64,000 bases of DNA from Kribbella kalugense (GCF_004365875.1 NZ_SODF01000002.1:372001-436000), one strand, 5' to 3'; positions 43,401-52,538 are shown, counted from the first letter of the stretch. Numbers and translations: made by a program. The notes: a model not told the origin generated them from the letters alone.

Positions 43401-44000
43401 TCAGATGACGATGTGCCAGCGGAGCAGGAAGGCGCCGATGGAGAGGACGAGGTAGAGCAGGACGAGCAGGGCGCCGATGCCGGGGCGTGGGCGGTGGCGG
43501 CGTACCGGGGTGCCGTCGGCCTGTTGGCGGATCGCCTCCATCACGGCGCCGACCTCGGCGGTGCGGTCCTTCGGGATGCCGTTGATCTCGCTCTCGTCCC
43601 GGCCGCGGGTGAGTACGACGTTGTCGTCGCCGATCTCGATCGAGTCGACGTCCTGCCAGGCCAGGCTGCGGATCAGCATGCTGGTGCGGGCCTTCAGCGC
43701 CGTCTCGGTCAGCTCGACCCGGTAGAGCACGACGCCGCCGGCGACGCGGACGACCGATGCGCCGATGATCGTGAGCAGGCCGACCGCGAGCATGTCGCGG
43801 GCGCCCATCCACAGCCACGAGTTCAGTCCGGGCACGACGATGAACGGCAGGACGAACAGCGCCCAGGCCCACCACGGCGCGGGATCCAGCGGCACGCGCC
43901 AGGGTAATTGAGGCACGCCGGATTCCTGCGCGACCTCGGGTTGCTGCTGCGCAGGGGCGGTATCGGGCTTGACCGAACCATTACCCATGGGCGGGACCAT
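43401..44000 (-). CDS. PH-domain-like membrane protein
   Basis: This 199-residue protein has two close transmembrane helices (WWAWALFVLPFIVVPGL, MLAVGLLTIIGASVV), then a bacterial PH-like beta domain (VLYRVELTETALKARTSMLIRSLAWQDVDSIEIGDDNVVL), and a last membrane helix near the C-terminus. It resembles other actinobacterial PH-domain proteins without a known role. An ATG four codons after the first is an equally possible start. It converges on the PPOX gene. Confidence 0.72.
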   Translation of the reverse strand: MVPPMGNGSVKPDTAPAQQQPEVAQESGVPQLPWRVPLDPAPWWAWALFVLPFIVVPGLNSWLWMGARDMLAVGLLTIIGASVVRVAGGVVLYRVELTETALKARTSMLIRSLAWQDVDSIEIGDDNVVLTRGRDESEINGIPKDRTAEVGAVMEAIRQQADGTPVRRHRPRPGIGALLVLLYLVLSIGAFLLRWHIVI

Positions 44001-44079
44001 AGCGACTCATCCCTCGAACACGGAAGGAACTGCGGCGACCAACCATAACGCCAGCAGTGCGAGAGGTGTTATTCGGCGG

Positions 44080-44883
44080 CTATTCGGCGGCGAGGTCCCG
44101 GGAACGGTTGCGGGCGGCCTCGATCGCCGACAGGAACGCTGCGCGCACCTTGTGGTCCTCGAGTTCGCGTACGGCGGCGGCCGTCGTACCACCCGGGGAC
44201 GTCACGCGCTCCCGCAGTACTGTCGGGTGCTCGCCGGTCTCACGCAGCAGCTTCGCCGACCCGACGACGGTCTGTACGACGAGGTCGGTCGCCGTACTGC
44301 GCGGGAGCCCCATGTGCACGCCTGCCTCGATCATCGACTCGACCACGAAGAAGATGTACGCCGGACCGGACCCGGAGATCGCGGTCACCGCGTCCTGCTG
44401 CTTCTCCGGGACCCGGATGACCCGGCCGGTCGCGGCGAGCAGACTCTCGGCCAGCTCGAGGTGGCTCTCGTCGCAGTGTGAACCGCGGGAGATCGCGGCC
44501 ATGCCTTCGTCGACCAGGGCCGGTGTGTTCGGCATGACCCGGACGACGGCGACGCCCTCGGGCAGTCGGGACTCGACGAACCCGGTGGTGATACCGGCGG
44601 CCAGGGAGATCACGGTCTGGGTCGGCTGGACTGCGGGGGCGATCTCGGCGAGCAGATCCGGCATGTCCTGCGGCTTCACCACCAGGACGAGCGTGTCCGC
44701 CTGCTTGGCCGCGTCCAGATTGGACACGACATCGACGCCGTACCGCTCACGCAGCTCGGCGGCGCGCTCCTCCCGGCGCTCGGTGATCAGGAGGTCCTCC
44801 GGTCGCCGCCCGGCCCGAATCAGCCCGGACAACAACGTCTCCCCCATCACTCCGGCCCCGAGAACGGCCACCTTTGCACTCAT
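44080..44883 (-). CDS. proC: Pyrroline-5-carboxylate reductase
   Basis: This 267-residue enzyme reduces pyrroline-5-carboxylate to proline with NADPH. The Rossmann motif is VAVLGAGVMGETLLSGLIRAG, then LVLVVKPQDM and VRVMPNTPALVDEGM. The P5CR dimerisation domain has AISGSGPAYIFFVVESMIEAG and VTSPGGTTAAAV. Length is normal. It follows proline dehydrogenase by 29 bases on the same strand, so synthesis and breakdown of proline may be expressed together. It corresponds to Rv0500. The 3' end carries an 11-bp duplication (TATTCGGCGGC twice). Confidence 0.94.
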   Translation of the reverse strand: MSAKVAVLGAGVMGETLLSGLIRAGRRPEDLLITERREERAAELRERYGVDVVSNLDAAKQADTLVLVVKPQDMPDLLAEIAPAVQPTQTVISLAAGITTGFVESRLPEGVAVVRVMPNTPALVDEGMAAISRGSHCDESHLELAESLLAATGRVIRVPEKQQDAVTAISGSGPAYIFFVVESMIEAGVHMGLPRSTATDLVVQTVVGSAKLLRETGEHPTVLRERVTSPGGTTAAAVRELEDHKVRAAFLSAIEAARNRSRDLAAE

Positions 44884-44912
44884 GGTGCACAGGTTACTGC
44901 TGCGAGCATGCC

Positions 44913-45842
44913 CTATTTCTTGCTGATCAAGGAGCGGGCGAAGAACTGCAGGTTGGCGGGGCGCTCGGCGAGCCGTCGTACCAGGTAGCCGTACCAGTCC
45001 TCGCCGTACGGGACGTAGATGCGGACGGTGTGACCCTCGCCGGCCAGGCGGAGCTGCTCCTCGGGGCGGATCCCGAACAGCATCTGGTACTCGTAGCTGC
45101 CCGGCTGCCGGTTGGCGCGGTCCGCGAGCGCGCCGGCGATCGAGATCAGCCGCGGGTCGTGGGAGGCGATCATCGGGTAGCCGGCGCCGTTCATCAGGAT
45201 CTTCATCGCGCGGACGTACGCCTTGTCGACCTGGCGCTTCTCCTGGAACGCGACCGACTCCGGCTCCTTGTACGCGCCCTTGCAGAGCCGGACGCGGGAG
45301 CCGGCGTGGGCGAGGTCGCGGCAGTCGGCCTCGGTACGACGGAGGTAGGCCTGCAGGACCGCACCGGTCTCGGGGAAGTCCTGGCGCAGCTCGCGCAGGA
45401 TGCCCAGCGTGGAGTCGGTGGTGGTGTGGTCCTCCATGTCGAGGGTCACCGTCGTACCGGCGTTGCGGGCCGCGTGGCAGATGGTCCGGGCGTTCTCCAG
45501 GGCAACCTTCTCGCCGTCGCCGGGCAGCGCCTGGCCGACCGCGGACAGCTTCACCGAGACCTCGGTGTTCGCGGTCAGGCCGGCGGCGGAGAGCTTCGTC
45601 AGTACGTCGAGGTACGCGTCCACGGTCGCGGTCGCCGCGGCCAGGTCGGTGACGTCCTCGCCGAGGTGGTCGAGGGTGACGTTCAGCCCGTTGCTGACCA
45701 GCTTCTCGGTGGCCAGCACGGCCTCCGGGTTGGTCTCACCGGCGACGAACCGCGCCACGATGCCGCTGGACACCGGCAGCGACGACACGGCCTTCTTGAT
45801 CTGGGGGCTGCGGGACATGCCCAGCAGGACTCGCCGAAGCAC
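44913..45842 (-). CDS. Proline dehydrogenase
   Basis: This 309-residue FAD enzyme oxidises proline to pyrroline-5-carboxylate. It is the short, single-domain type: LDHLGEDV, SVKLSAVG, TVTLDMEDH, then RVRLCKGAYKEP and YPMIASHDPRLI, and near the end the double-Arg substrate motif YLVRRLAERPAN. GTG 45842 was chosen because GAGGAG lies six bases upstream; an in-frame ATG nine codons earlier exists. It is upstream of proC in what looks like one transcript. The partner P5C dehydrogenase is not in the window. Confidence 0.9.
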   Translation of the reverse strand: MLRRVLLGMSRSPQIKKAVSSLPVSSGIVARFVAGETNPEAVLATEKLVSNGLNVTLDHLGEDVTDLAAATATVDAYLDVLTKLSAAGLTANTEVSVKLSAVGQALPGDGEKVALENARTICHAARNAGTTVTLDMEDHTTTDSTLGILRELRQDFPETGAVLQAYLRRTEADCRDLAHAGSRVRLCKGAYKEPESVAFQEKRQVDKAYVRAMKILMNGAGYPMIASHDPRLISIAGALADRANRQPGSYEYQMLFGIRPEEQLRLAGEGHTVRIYVPYGEDWYGYLVRRLAERPANLQFFARSLISKK

Positions 45843-45990
45843 TACGTTCTCCTCCTCGTCAACCCACATCTGCCAGTGGTGTCAGCAGGTTACGCGCGTG
45901 AACCTAACGCTCCCTAATCCTGTGGCGGGGACCACACCAGGGGGCCGACTGGTTCGATGGTCGCACCCCAGGTTGTTAGAGGATGCGCTC

Positions 45991-47025
45991 ATGCCCATCT
46001 TCAAACGTCGCCGCCGGAACGCCGCGGATGCGGACCCGATCGGCGCGTTCTGGTCCTGGTGGTCCGCCACCGGCGCCGCGACCCTCGCCGACGCGGTCGC
46101 CCGCCGGCAGCCGGCCGACGCGAACGGGGAGCTGAACGAGCGGGTCGCCCGGATCCACCCCGACCTCGAATGGGAGCTCGGTCCGGGCCTGTCCTCCGAG
46201 CACGTGCTGATCATCACAGCCGCCGGCAACCCGGTGCAGCGGGCAGTCGCCCGGCGCTGGCTGCGCGCGGCCCCGCCGTCCGACCAGGTCTGGGAGTACG
46301 CCGACCTGCGCCGGCCCGGGCCCGCCGTGACGATCCAGTTCGACGGGCTTCCGCCGGTCGCGACCGACGAGTCGGTGGTGTCGATCGAACCCGACTCGGC
46401 GTCGGTGCACGTCGGCGTACATCACCCTGTGTTCGCGTCGCTGTCGGTGGATGCGCAGCGGCGGGTGACGTTCCTGATCCTCGATCTGGTGCTTGGTGAG
46501 GAGATGGTGGAGACGTGGGTTGGCGCGATCGACACGTTGCCTGCCCCGCCCGACGACGCGGTGCCGATCGAGTCGCTGCTGCCTGCGGTGGCTGGGTTCG
46601 CCGCGGAGCACACGCTGGAGGATGGCAGTCCGGCGTGGAAGATGCTGGAGGGTACGCGCGACGGGCAGCGGGTGATCGCCACGGCGGAGTACCCCTTGCG
46701 CTCGATCCGCCGGCCGCATTTGGATACCCACGTCGCGGTCTCGATCCACTACCCGGTCGTCCGCGACGACGGGCTGCCCGAGTCCGAGATGCTCGACGAA
46801 CTCCGCGCCTTCGAAGACCACCTCACCGACCGGCTGGGCGGCTCGGGCAACCTCCTCGCCCACGAAACCTCCGCCGGCACCCGGGTCCTGCACTACTACA
46901 CCGACGGCACCACGCCGGCCGACGCCCAACTCCAAGCAGCCACCACCGGCTGGCCCCACGGCAAAGTAACCCTCACCGTCACCCCCGACCCGGCTTGGCA
47001 CAACGTCGCCCACCTCGCGGGCTGA
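45991..47025 (+). CDS. DUF695-type protein of unknown function
   Basis: This 344-residue soluble protein opens with a basic tail (MPIFKRRRRNA), then IGAFWSWWSATGAATLADAV and ELNERVARIHPDLEWELGPG. This Trp-rich beginning with HPDLEWE is characteristic of DUF695-like proteins. A second half with ATAEYPLRSIRRPHLDTHVAVSIHYP resembles the C-terminal DUF695 unit. No catalytic motif is evident. GAGG precedes ATG 45991. It is divergent from proline dehydrogenase. Confidence 0.7.
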   Translation: MPIFKRRRRNAADADPIGAFWSWWSATGAATLADAVARRQPADANGELNERVARIHPDLEWELGPGLSSEHVLIITAAGNPVQRAVARRWLRAAPPSDQVWEYADLRRPGPAVTIQFDGLPPVATDESVVSIEPDSASVHVGVHHPVFASLSVDAQRRVTFLILDLVLGEEMVETWVGAIDTLPAPPDDAVPIESLLPAVAGFAAEHTLEDGSPAWKMLEGTRDGQRVIATAEYPLRSIRRPHLDTHVAVSIHYPVVRDDGLPESEMLDELRAFEDHLTDRLGGSGNLLAHETSAGTRVLHYYTDGTTPADAQLQAATTGWPHGKVTLTVTPDPAWHNVAHLAG

Positions 47026-47026
47026 G

Positions 47027-47392
47027 CTATCTGGGTTCGACGCGGAGGGTGGTCGCTCTTGCCGCAGGGCTGACGATTGCGCGGGTGGCTGATCCGTTGC
47101 CGTACTTCTTGTTGTAGGCCGCGTCGAGCTGGTCGTCGGCTGTGGTGTCGGGGATGTAGGTGACTTCGCGGGGCTTGCCGTCCCAGGAGATCGCGCCTTC
47201 GTGGTGACGGGTGACGCCCTTGTACCAAGCGCCTTCGGCGCCGCGGACCGATCGTACGTAGAGGCTGCCGTCCACGACGACGTGCCACACGATGGTGAGT
47301 GTCCGCAGCGATCCGTCCTGGCGTCGCCCGGCTACGCGGATCTCACTGATCCGGTCCAGGGTCCGCAGCTCTTCCGCAGTCCAAGTGCTCAT
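47027..47392 (-). CDS. DUF2255 family protein
   Basis: This 121-residue protein begins TWTAEELRTLDRISEIRVAGRR and has TIVWHVVVDGSLYVRSVRG and WYKGVTRHHEG, all typical of DUF2255, a small beta-barrel family related to flavin-reductase-like nitroreductases. The function is not known. It converges on the DUF695 gene with one base between stops and lies downstream of the aldo/keto reductases on the same strand. Confidence 0.8.
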   Translation of the reverse strand: MSTWTAEELRTLDRISEIRVAGRRQDGSLRTLTIVWHVVVDGSLYVRSVRGAEGAWYKGVTRHHEGAISWDGKPREVTYIPDTTADDQLDAAYNKKYGNGSATRAIVSPAARATTLRVEPR

Positions 47393-47432
47393 CAGTTCCT
47401 GCTCCTTCGACCGGACAGACGCGCCGGTGGTG

Positions 47433-48314
47433 TCAGGCTTCGGGGATTGGGGTTCCGAACTTTGCCAGGGTGATGCTTTCGGGTTCTGGTCCGCCGCGCT
47501 TGCCGGTCTCGAGCTTGTCGATGGCTACGAGCTCGTCGGCGGTGAGTTCGAAGTCGAACACGTCGAGGTTCTGGGCGATCCGCTCGGGCTTGGTCGACTT
47601 GGGGATGACGGAGCGCCCCTGCTGGAGGCCCCAGCGAAGCAGCACCTGCGCCGGCGACTTGCCGTGAGCTCGGGAGATCTCGCCGATGACGGGATCTTCG
47701 AGGGCGCTGGTATGACCGCTGTCGCGGTAGAAGGTGATGCCGCCGATCGGCGACCAGGCCTGGTTGAGAATGCCGTGTTCGCTGTCGAACGCCTGGACCT
47801 CGCGCTGCTGGAAGTACAGGTGGATCTCGAGTTGATTGACCGCCGGAACCACGGTTGCGACGTCAAGGAGGGCGCGGAGGTGATCCACCATGAAGTTGCT
47901 GACGCCGATAGCGCGAACCTTGCCGTCGGCAAGCAGGGCTTCGAGGGCGCGGTAGGCGTCGAGGGTCTTGCCGAAGTCGCTCGGCAGCGGCTGGTGCAGG
48001 ATGAACAGGTCGAGCTGGTCGACGCCGAGTTTGCCGGAGCTCTTGTCGAAGGCGTGCAGCGTCTCGTCATACCCGTAGTCGCTGATCCAGACCTTGGTCT
48101 CGATGAACAGCTCGCCTCGCGGGACACCGGAGTTGCGGATGGCCTCGCCGACTTCACGCTCGTTGCCGTACGCGGCGGCGGTGTCCACGTGGCGGTAGCC
48201 GACGTCCAGAGCCGCGGCGACCGCGGCGCGCGTCTCGTCCGGGGGTGTCTGGAAGACGCCGAGACCGAGGGCGGGCAGGTGAACGCCGTTGTTCAGCGTC
48301 AGGGTTTGCATCAT
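47433..48314 (-). CDS. Aldo/keto reductase (2,5-diketo-gluconate reductase type)
   Basis: This 293-residue NADPH enzyme reduces aldehydes or ketones. It starts LNNGVHLPALGLGVFQTPPDET, with the catalytic Asp-Tyr in YRHVDTAAAYGNE, Lys in IETKVW and His in LFILHQPLP. IPKSTKPERIAQNLDVFDF forms the cofactor site. This is the AKR5-like subgroup, with a wide substrate range. AAGGA lies before two adjacent ATG codons (48314 and 48311). It follows another aldo/keto reductase by 25 bases. Confidence 0.88.
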   Translation of the reverse strand: MMQTLTLNNGVHLPALGLGVFQTPPDETRAAVAAALDVGYRHVDTAAAYGNEREVGEAIRNSGVPRGELFIETKVWISDYGYDETLHAFDKSSGKLGVDQLDLFILHQPLPSDFGKTLDAYRALEALLADGKVRAIGVSNFMVDHLRALLDVATVVPAVNQLEIHLYFQQREVQAFDSEHGILNQAWSPIGGITFYRDSGHTSALEDPVIGEISRAHGKSPAQVLLRWGLQQGRSVIPKSTKPERIAQNLDVFDFELTADELVAIDKLETGKRGGPEPESITLAKFGTPIPEA

Positions 48315-48339
48315 CAGTCCTTAAGGCCAGGGGTGCGGA

Positions 48340-49359
48340 TCAGCGACGGCGTCGTTCGGGGCGGAGTTCGTGGTCGCCGTAGCTGTTGTCGGCGGGGTTG
48401 ACGGTCACGCCGGGCGCGACGATCTCGTCGATACGGTCGAGCACGTCCTGGGTCAGTACGACGTCCGCAGCCGGCAGGAATGATTCGAGCTGTTCCATCG
48501 TGCGGGGGCCGATGATGGCCGAGGTAACGCCGGGGTGGTTGATCACGAACGCGACCGCCAGCTCGATCAGGGTCAGGCCCGGCTGCTCGGCGAGCAGCGC
48601 CAGCTCCTCGACGATCTCGAGCTTGCGCTGGTTGGCCGGCGAGGACATATCGAAGCGGGCCGGCGGGCGTGCGGACGAGTTCGGAGCCGCGGCAGCGCCC
48701 TTGCGCCAGCGGCCTGAGAGCCAGCCACCCGCGAGAGGGCTGTAGGTGAGGGTGCCCATGCCGTGCCGGAGCACGGTAGGGAGGACGTCTTCCTCGATGC
48801 CGCGCACGAGCAGCGAGTACGGCGGCTGCTCGGTGACGAACCGCTGCAGGTTCCGCTCCCGGGCAGCCCACTGGGCTTCGACGATCTGGGAGCCGGAGTA
48901 CGAGGACGAGCCGATGTAGCGGACCTTGCCTTGGTGAACCAGGTCGGAGAGGGCGCCGAGGGTCTCTTCGACGTCGGTGCCGGGGCTCGGGCGGTGGACC
49001 TGGTAGAGGTCGACATAGTCGGTGCCGAGCCGCCGCAGCGAGTTCTCGATCGCCTGGATGATCCAGCGGCGCGAGCCACCGCGCATGTTGGGGTCGTCCT
49101 GGCTCATCGGCATGAAGAACTTGGTGGCGAGGAACACCTCGTCACGCCGGCCGTCGAGTGCCTTGCCGACGATCTCCTCGGAGCCACCGGCCGAGTAGAC
49201 GTCGGCGGTGTCGACGAAGTTGATGCCGGCGTCGAGCGCGCGGTGGATGATGCGGGTCGAGTCGGCGCGGTCGTCGTTGCCCCAGGGGCCGAACATCATC
49301 GCGCCGAGACACAGCGGGCTGACCTGGACGCCGGTGCGTCCCAGCGGTCGGAACTCCAT
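48340..49359 (-). CDS. Aldo/keto reductase (YajO/Tas-like type)
   Basis: This 339-residue protein has the opening MEFRPLGRTGVQVSPLCLGAMMFG and the catalytic set DTADVYSAGGSE, ATKF and YQVHRPSPGTD. It is a different branch from its neighbour and resembles KchB/Tas proteins. It probably reduces a sugar- or terpene-derived carbonyl; the substrate is unknown. It heads the leftward AKR pair and is divergent from the ECF sigma gene. Confidence 0.87.
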   Translation of the reverse strand: MEFRPLGRTGVQVSPLCLGAMMFGPWGNDDRADSTRIIHRALDAGINFVDTADVYSAGGSEEIVGKALDGRRDEVFLATKFFMPMSQDDPNMRGGSRRWIIQAIENSLRRLGTDYVDLYQVHRPSPGTDVEETLGALSDLVHQGKVRYIGSSSYSGSQIVEAQWAARERNLQRFVTEQPPYSLLVRGIEEDVLPTVLRHGMGTLTYSPLAGGWLSGRWRKGAAAAPNSSARPPARFDMSSPANQRKLEIVEELALLAEQPGLTLIELAVAFVINHPGVTSAIIGPRTMEQLESFLPAADVVLTQDVLDRIDEIVAPGVTVNPADNSYGDHELRPERRRR

Positions 49360-49472
49360 GTTTTAGTCTTCCTTGTCGTCGGACCCGGCAACGGCCATGA
49401 CTTCACGCTACGTCGTCGTACGGCGCGTGCCAGGCCCTGTCATTACCCCTCTCGAATGGACCTCAGGTGGGT

Positions 49473-49499
49473 GCAACCTGGGGTGGTGGGCTTTTCGTC
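49473..49499 (+). promoter_or_regulatory. ECF-type promoter in front of the SigE-family sigma gene
   Basis: GCAACC at 49473-49478 and CGTC at 49496-49499 are 17 bases apart. AAC-rich -35 and CGTC -10 elements are typical of ECF sigma factors, many of which transcribe their own gene. Confidence 0.5.
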
Positions 49500-49529
49500 T
49501 TGGGGGAGAGATGGAGAGTGGAGGGGCCG

Positions 49530-50036
49530 ATGGCGGAGCGGGACCGGGAGTTTGTCGAGTTCGTCGAAGGGGCCAGTGCCTCGTTGCGGCGAACTGCGTT
49601 TCTGGTGTCGGGTGATCGGCATCGGGCCGACGACATCGTCCAGGACGCGCTGTACAAGCTGTACCTCGCCTGGCCGAAGGTACGTCGGGTCGGGAACACG
49701 CTGGCGTACGCCCGCCGGATGGTGATCAACGCGGCCCACGACGGTGGGCGGCGGCCGTGGCGGCGGGAGGTTGCGATCGCCGACGTACCGGATCGGGTCG
49801 ATCACGACGACTTCGCGGCCGGGCATGCCGATCGGGACGAGGTGCTCGAGGCGTTGCGATCGCTCGGGCCGCGGCAGCGTGCCTGCGTCGTACTGCGGTA
49901 CTACGAGGACCTGTCGGTCGAGCAGACCGCGGAGGTCCTCGGCTGCTCGCAGGGCACCGTGAAAAGTCAGGCATCACGTGGTCTCGACACTCTCCGACGA
50001 GCCATTGACCAACGGCGAACGAGCCGGGCGCTGTGA
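49530..50036 (+). CDS. SigE-family ECF RNA polymerase sigma factor
   Basis: This 168-residue sigma factor has region 2 (REFVEFVEGASASLRRTAFLVSGDRHRADDIVQDALYKLY) and region 4 (LEALRSLGPRQRACVVLRYYEDLSVEQTAEVLGCSQGTVKSQASRG). The wording is that of the SigE family of actinobacteria (TIGR02983 group). GGAGGGG precedes ATG 49530. The next gene begins 11 bases after this stop and is its likely partner. An ECF-like promoter upstream suggests self-activation. Confidence 0.9.
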   Translation: MAERDREFVEFVEGASASLRRTAFLVSGDRHRADDIVQDALYKLYLAWPKVRRVGNTLAYARRMVINAAHDGGRRPWRREVAIADVPDRVDHDDFAAGHADRDEVLEALRSLGPRQRACVVLRYYEDLSVEQTAEVLGCSQGTVKSQASRGLDTLRRAIDQRRTSRAL

Positions 50037-50047
50037 AGGAGAACGAG

Positions 50048-51085
50048 ATGGAAGACGTAGAGGTGGTCAGCGCCGAGCTCCACCGGCTTGCCGACTCGGA
50101 GCCGCTGGACCCCTTCGACACGAACCGGGTGGTCGAACGCGGCCGCCGTGGACGGCGCCGGCGCAAGCTGTTCGGCGTAGGCGGAGCGGTCGCCGGTGTG
50201 GCCGCGATCGCGATCACCGCGAGCCTGCTGCCCAACCTGTCGTCGGCGAAGCCGGAGCCGGGGGTCGCGGAGCACAAGCCGCAGAACCCGCTGTTCCTGC
50301 CGGTTCCGGGTGTCCCCTTCGGTGAGGCGGGCGCCGATCAGCGGATCACGAAGGCCGAGGCCACCCGCCGCTGCTCCTTGCGGTACCCGGAGGAGAAGCG
50401 CCCGCTCCAGGGCGGCGACCCGGGGGTTCGGTCCGGACACCTGATGATGTACGACGTCAAAAACGGTCAGAAGTTCGCGCAGTGCATCGTCCCCGGTGGC
50501 GACAAGCCCACGGCAGCGTTGGCCGCGGCGGCGGCGAAGGACCCGCTGCCGGTCAGCAGCGCGGACAAACTGCGGAACTGCTCGGTGATCGCCTGGATCG
50601 ACCTCACCGACTGGCAGGTGGTGGCATCCGACCAATCGAAGACCCTCGGGCGGGCGGAGCTGGTAGCAATCTCTCCTTCCGGGCACAAGGTCGTCGACTG
50701 CGGATTGTCGGCCGACGAGGAATTCCCGGGGGTCGCTGAGAGCAGCACGTCCTTCGCGACACTGACGAATCTCAACGGAAGCGACCCGGTGCTCGACCCG
50801 TCCGACAGGTCCGTCCGTACGGACATGTACGTCGCCGGCGGTGGCGGCGGGGGCTGCACCAACGGGATCTGCACGACCTACGGGATGACCGGCTGGGGCC
50901 GGGTCAAGTCGAAGGCGGCCACCACGATCCGGATCCGGATCGGATCCAGCCCGGTGTACAAGGTCCCGGTCGGCCAGGGCGGCTGGTTCGCGTTCACCTG
51001 GTCCACGAAGGCGAAGTACAACATCAAGGACCAGCCGAAGGTCGGGGCCTACGACAAGGCCGGCAAGCTGGTCAAGAAGTTCTAA
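50048..51085 (+). CDS. Single-span membrane protein partnered with the SigE-family sigma factor
   Basis: This 345-residue protein has a cytoplasmic head of about 45 residues (AELHRLADSEPLDPFDTNRVVERGRRGRRRRK), a transmembrane helix (VGGAVAGVAAIAITASLLPNL), and a large extracytoplasmic part with a TYVAGGGGGGCTNG-like glycine loop. No zinc-binding anti-sigma motif is seen, but the location after a SigE-family gene is the usual place for a regulator or target. ATG 50048 has AAGGAG about seven bases upstream; GTG 50033 would overlap the sigma gene. It converges on the ABC permease with four bases of overlap. Confidence 0.7.
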   Translation: MEDVEVVSAELHRLADSEPLDPFDTNRVVERGRRGRRRRKLFGVGGAVAGVAAIAITASLLPNLSSAKPEPGVAEHKPQNPLFLPVPGVPFGEAGADQRITKAEATRRCSLRYPEEKRPLQGGDPGVRSGHLMMYDVKNGQKFAQCIVPGGDKPTAALAAAAAKDPLPVSSADKLRNCSVIAWIDLTDWQVVASDQSKTLGRAELVAISPSGHKVVDCGLSADEEFPGVAESSTSFATLTNLNGSDPVLDPSDRSVRTDMYVAGGGGGGCTNGICTTYGMTGWGRVKSKAATTIRIRIGSSPVYKVPVGQGGWFAFTWSTKAKYNIKDQPKVGAYDKAGKLVKKF

Positions 51086-51819
51086 GCGGTACGACGTTTG
51101 AGGGTGGCGGCGCCCAGTCCGAGCGCGGCGAGAATGAAGCCGAGCACGACCAGGGCGTCGCCACCCGTGCCAGTGGTGAACCCGTTGCCCTTGGCAACTC
51201 CTAGTACTGCGTCGACGGCATAAGACAATGGCAGTACGTCGCTGATGCCGTGCAGGACTGTGGGCAGCTGGTCGCGCGGGACGAGCAGTCCGCAGAGCAG
51301 GATCTGCGGGATCATCACGGCCGGCATCATCTGGACGGCCTGGAACTCGGTCGCGGCGAACGCGCTGGCGAACAGGCCTAGCGCCGTACCGAGAACGCCG
51401 TCGAGGACCGCGACCACGCCGAGCTGCCAGGCGTCGCCCTGGATGTTCAGATCCAAGAGATACAAGGCGATCGAGACCACGACGACCGCTTGGACGACGG
51501 CGATCAGCGCGAAGGCGAGCGCGTACCCGAGCAGGAAGTCGAGCTTGCCCATCGGCATCGTGAACAGCCGGGACAGTGTGCCGCTCGACCGCTCGCGCAG
51601 GGTCGCGACGGACGTGACGACGAACATGATGATCGACGGGAACACCGCCAGCAACGGTCCCCCGACCCGATCGAACGTCCCCGGCGAGTCGTGGAACATC
51701 CACCACATCAGGCTGACCAGCAACGCCGGCAGCACGATCAGCATCGCCACTGTCCGGTGGTCCCGCCGCAACTGGGCAAGCACCCGGGCCGCAACCGCGA
51801 ACGTCACGCGCGGAGTCAT
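51082..51819 (-). CDS. ABC-2 type transporter permease
   Basis: This 245-residue membrane protein has six predicted helices: MLIVLPALLVSLMWWMF, GPLLAVFPSIIMFVVTSVATL, and others. The RERSSGTLSRLFTMPM segment is the coupling region typical of DrrB/NodJ-like exporters. It probably exports a drug or lipid. ATG 51819 overlaps the ATPase stop as ATGA. The reading frame continues upstream but only as a shadow of the ATPase gene. Confidence 0.87.
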   Translation of the reverse strand: MTPRVTFAVAARVLAQLRRDHRTVAMLIVLPALLVSLMWWMFHDSPGTFDRVGGPLLAVFPSIIMFVVTSVATLRERSSGTLSRLFTMPMGKLDFLLGYALAFALIAVVQAVVVVSIALYLLDLNIQGDAWQLGVVAVLDGVLGTALGLFASAFAATEFQAVQMMPAVMIPQILLCGLLVPRDQLPTVLHGISDVLPLSYAVDAVLGVAKGNGFTTGTGGDALVVLGFILAALGLGAATLKRRTA

Positions 51820-52538
51820 CGCGCACCAGCCTTCCGGTCGATCAGGGTGAGGAACGCCTGCTCGATCTCCGCAGTACCAGCCGAGGCGAGCAAACCTTGA
51901 GGAGTGTCGTCGGCCAGCAGATCGCCGTCGCGCAACAGCAGGAGCCGATCGCAGCGCGAGGCCTCGTCCATCACGTGACTCGAGACGAGGAGCGTCGCAC
52001 CGGCATCGGCCAGCCGGTGGAAGAGCTCCCACAGATCGCGACGCAGGACCGGGTCCAGCCCGACCGTTGGCTCGTCCAGCACCAGGAGTTCTGGGCTGCC
52101 GAGGAGCGCAGCAGCCAATGATGCGCGGGAGCGTTGACCGCCGGATAGCCGGTCGACGCGGGCGTTGGCGTGGCTGGTCAGGTCGACGGCCTCGATCACC
52201 CGCTCGACGTCGGACGACGGTACGCCGAGGACCGCGGCGAAGAAGCGCATGTTCTCTGTGACGGTCAGATCGCCGTACACACTGGGCTCCTGGGTCACGT
52301 ACCCGATCCGGCCGCGCAGTTTGGGCGCACCCGCGGGCAACCCGAGGACGGACACGTCGCCGGTCACGTGAGCCTGCAGCCCGACCATCGCGCGGATCAG
52401 CGTCGTCTTGCCGCAGCCGGACGGCCCGAGCAGCCCCGTCACCGACCCGGCCCGGAGGTCGAACCCGACCCCGTGCAGGACCTCCCGGTCGCCGCGCACC
52501 ACCACGACGTCCCGGCAACTCACCGCGTTTTTCATCAT
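51816..52538 (-). CDS. ABC transporter ATP-binding protein (drug-export type)
   Basis: This 240-residue ATPase has Walker A GPSGCGKTT (residues 38-46), the signature LSGGQRSRASLAAALLG, Walker B LLVLDEPTVGLDP and the switch His in VSSHVMDEA. It pairs with the permease downstream. ATG 52538 is the first of two adjacent ATG codons and lies six bases after TAAATT, so the transcript is probably leaderless. A 7-bp inverted repeat covers the start codons. Confidence 0.9.
   Translation of the reverse strand: MMKNAVSCRDVVVVRGDREVLHGVGFDLRAGSVTGLLGPSGCGKTTLIRAMVGLQAHVTGDVSVLGLPAGAPKLRGRIGYVTQEPSVYGDLTVTENMRFFAAVLGVPSSDVERVIEAVDLTSHANARVDRLSGGQRSRASLAAALLGSPELLVLDEPTVGLDPVLRRDLWELFHRLADAGATLLVSSHVMDEASRCDRLLLLRDGDLLADDTPQGLLASAGTAEIEQAFLTLIDRKAGAR

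Noticed and set aside
51820..52518. Extended N-terminus of the ABC permease
   Set aside because: The longer frame only mirrors the ATPase coding region. The ATGA overlap at 51819 gives a normal permease.
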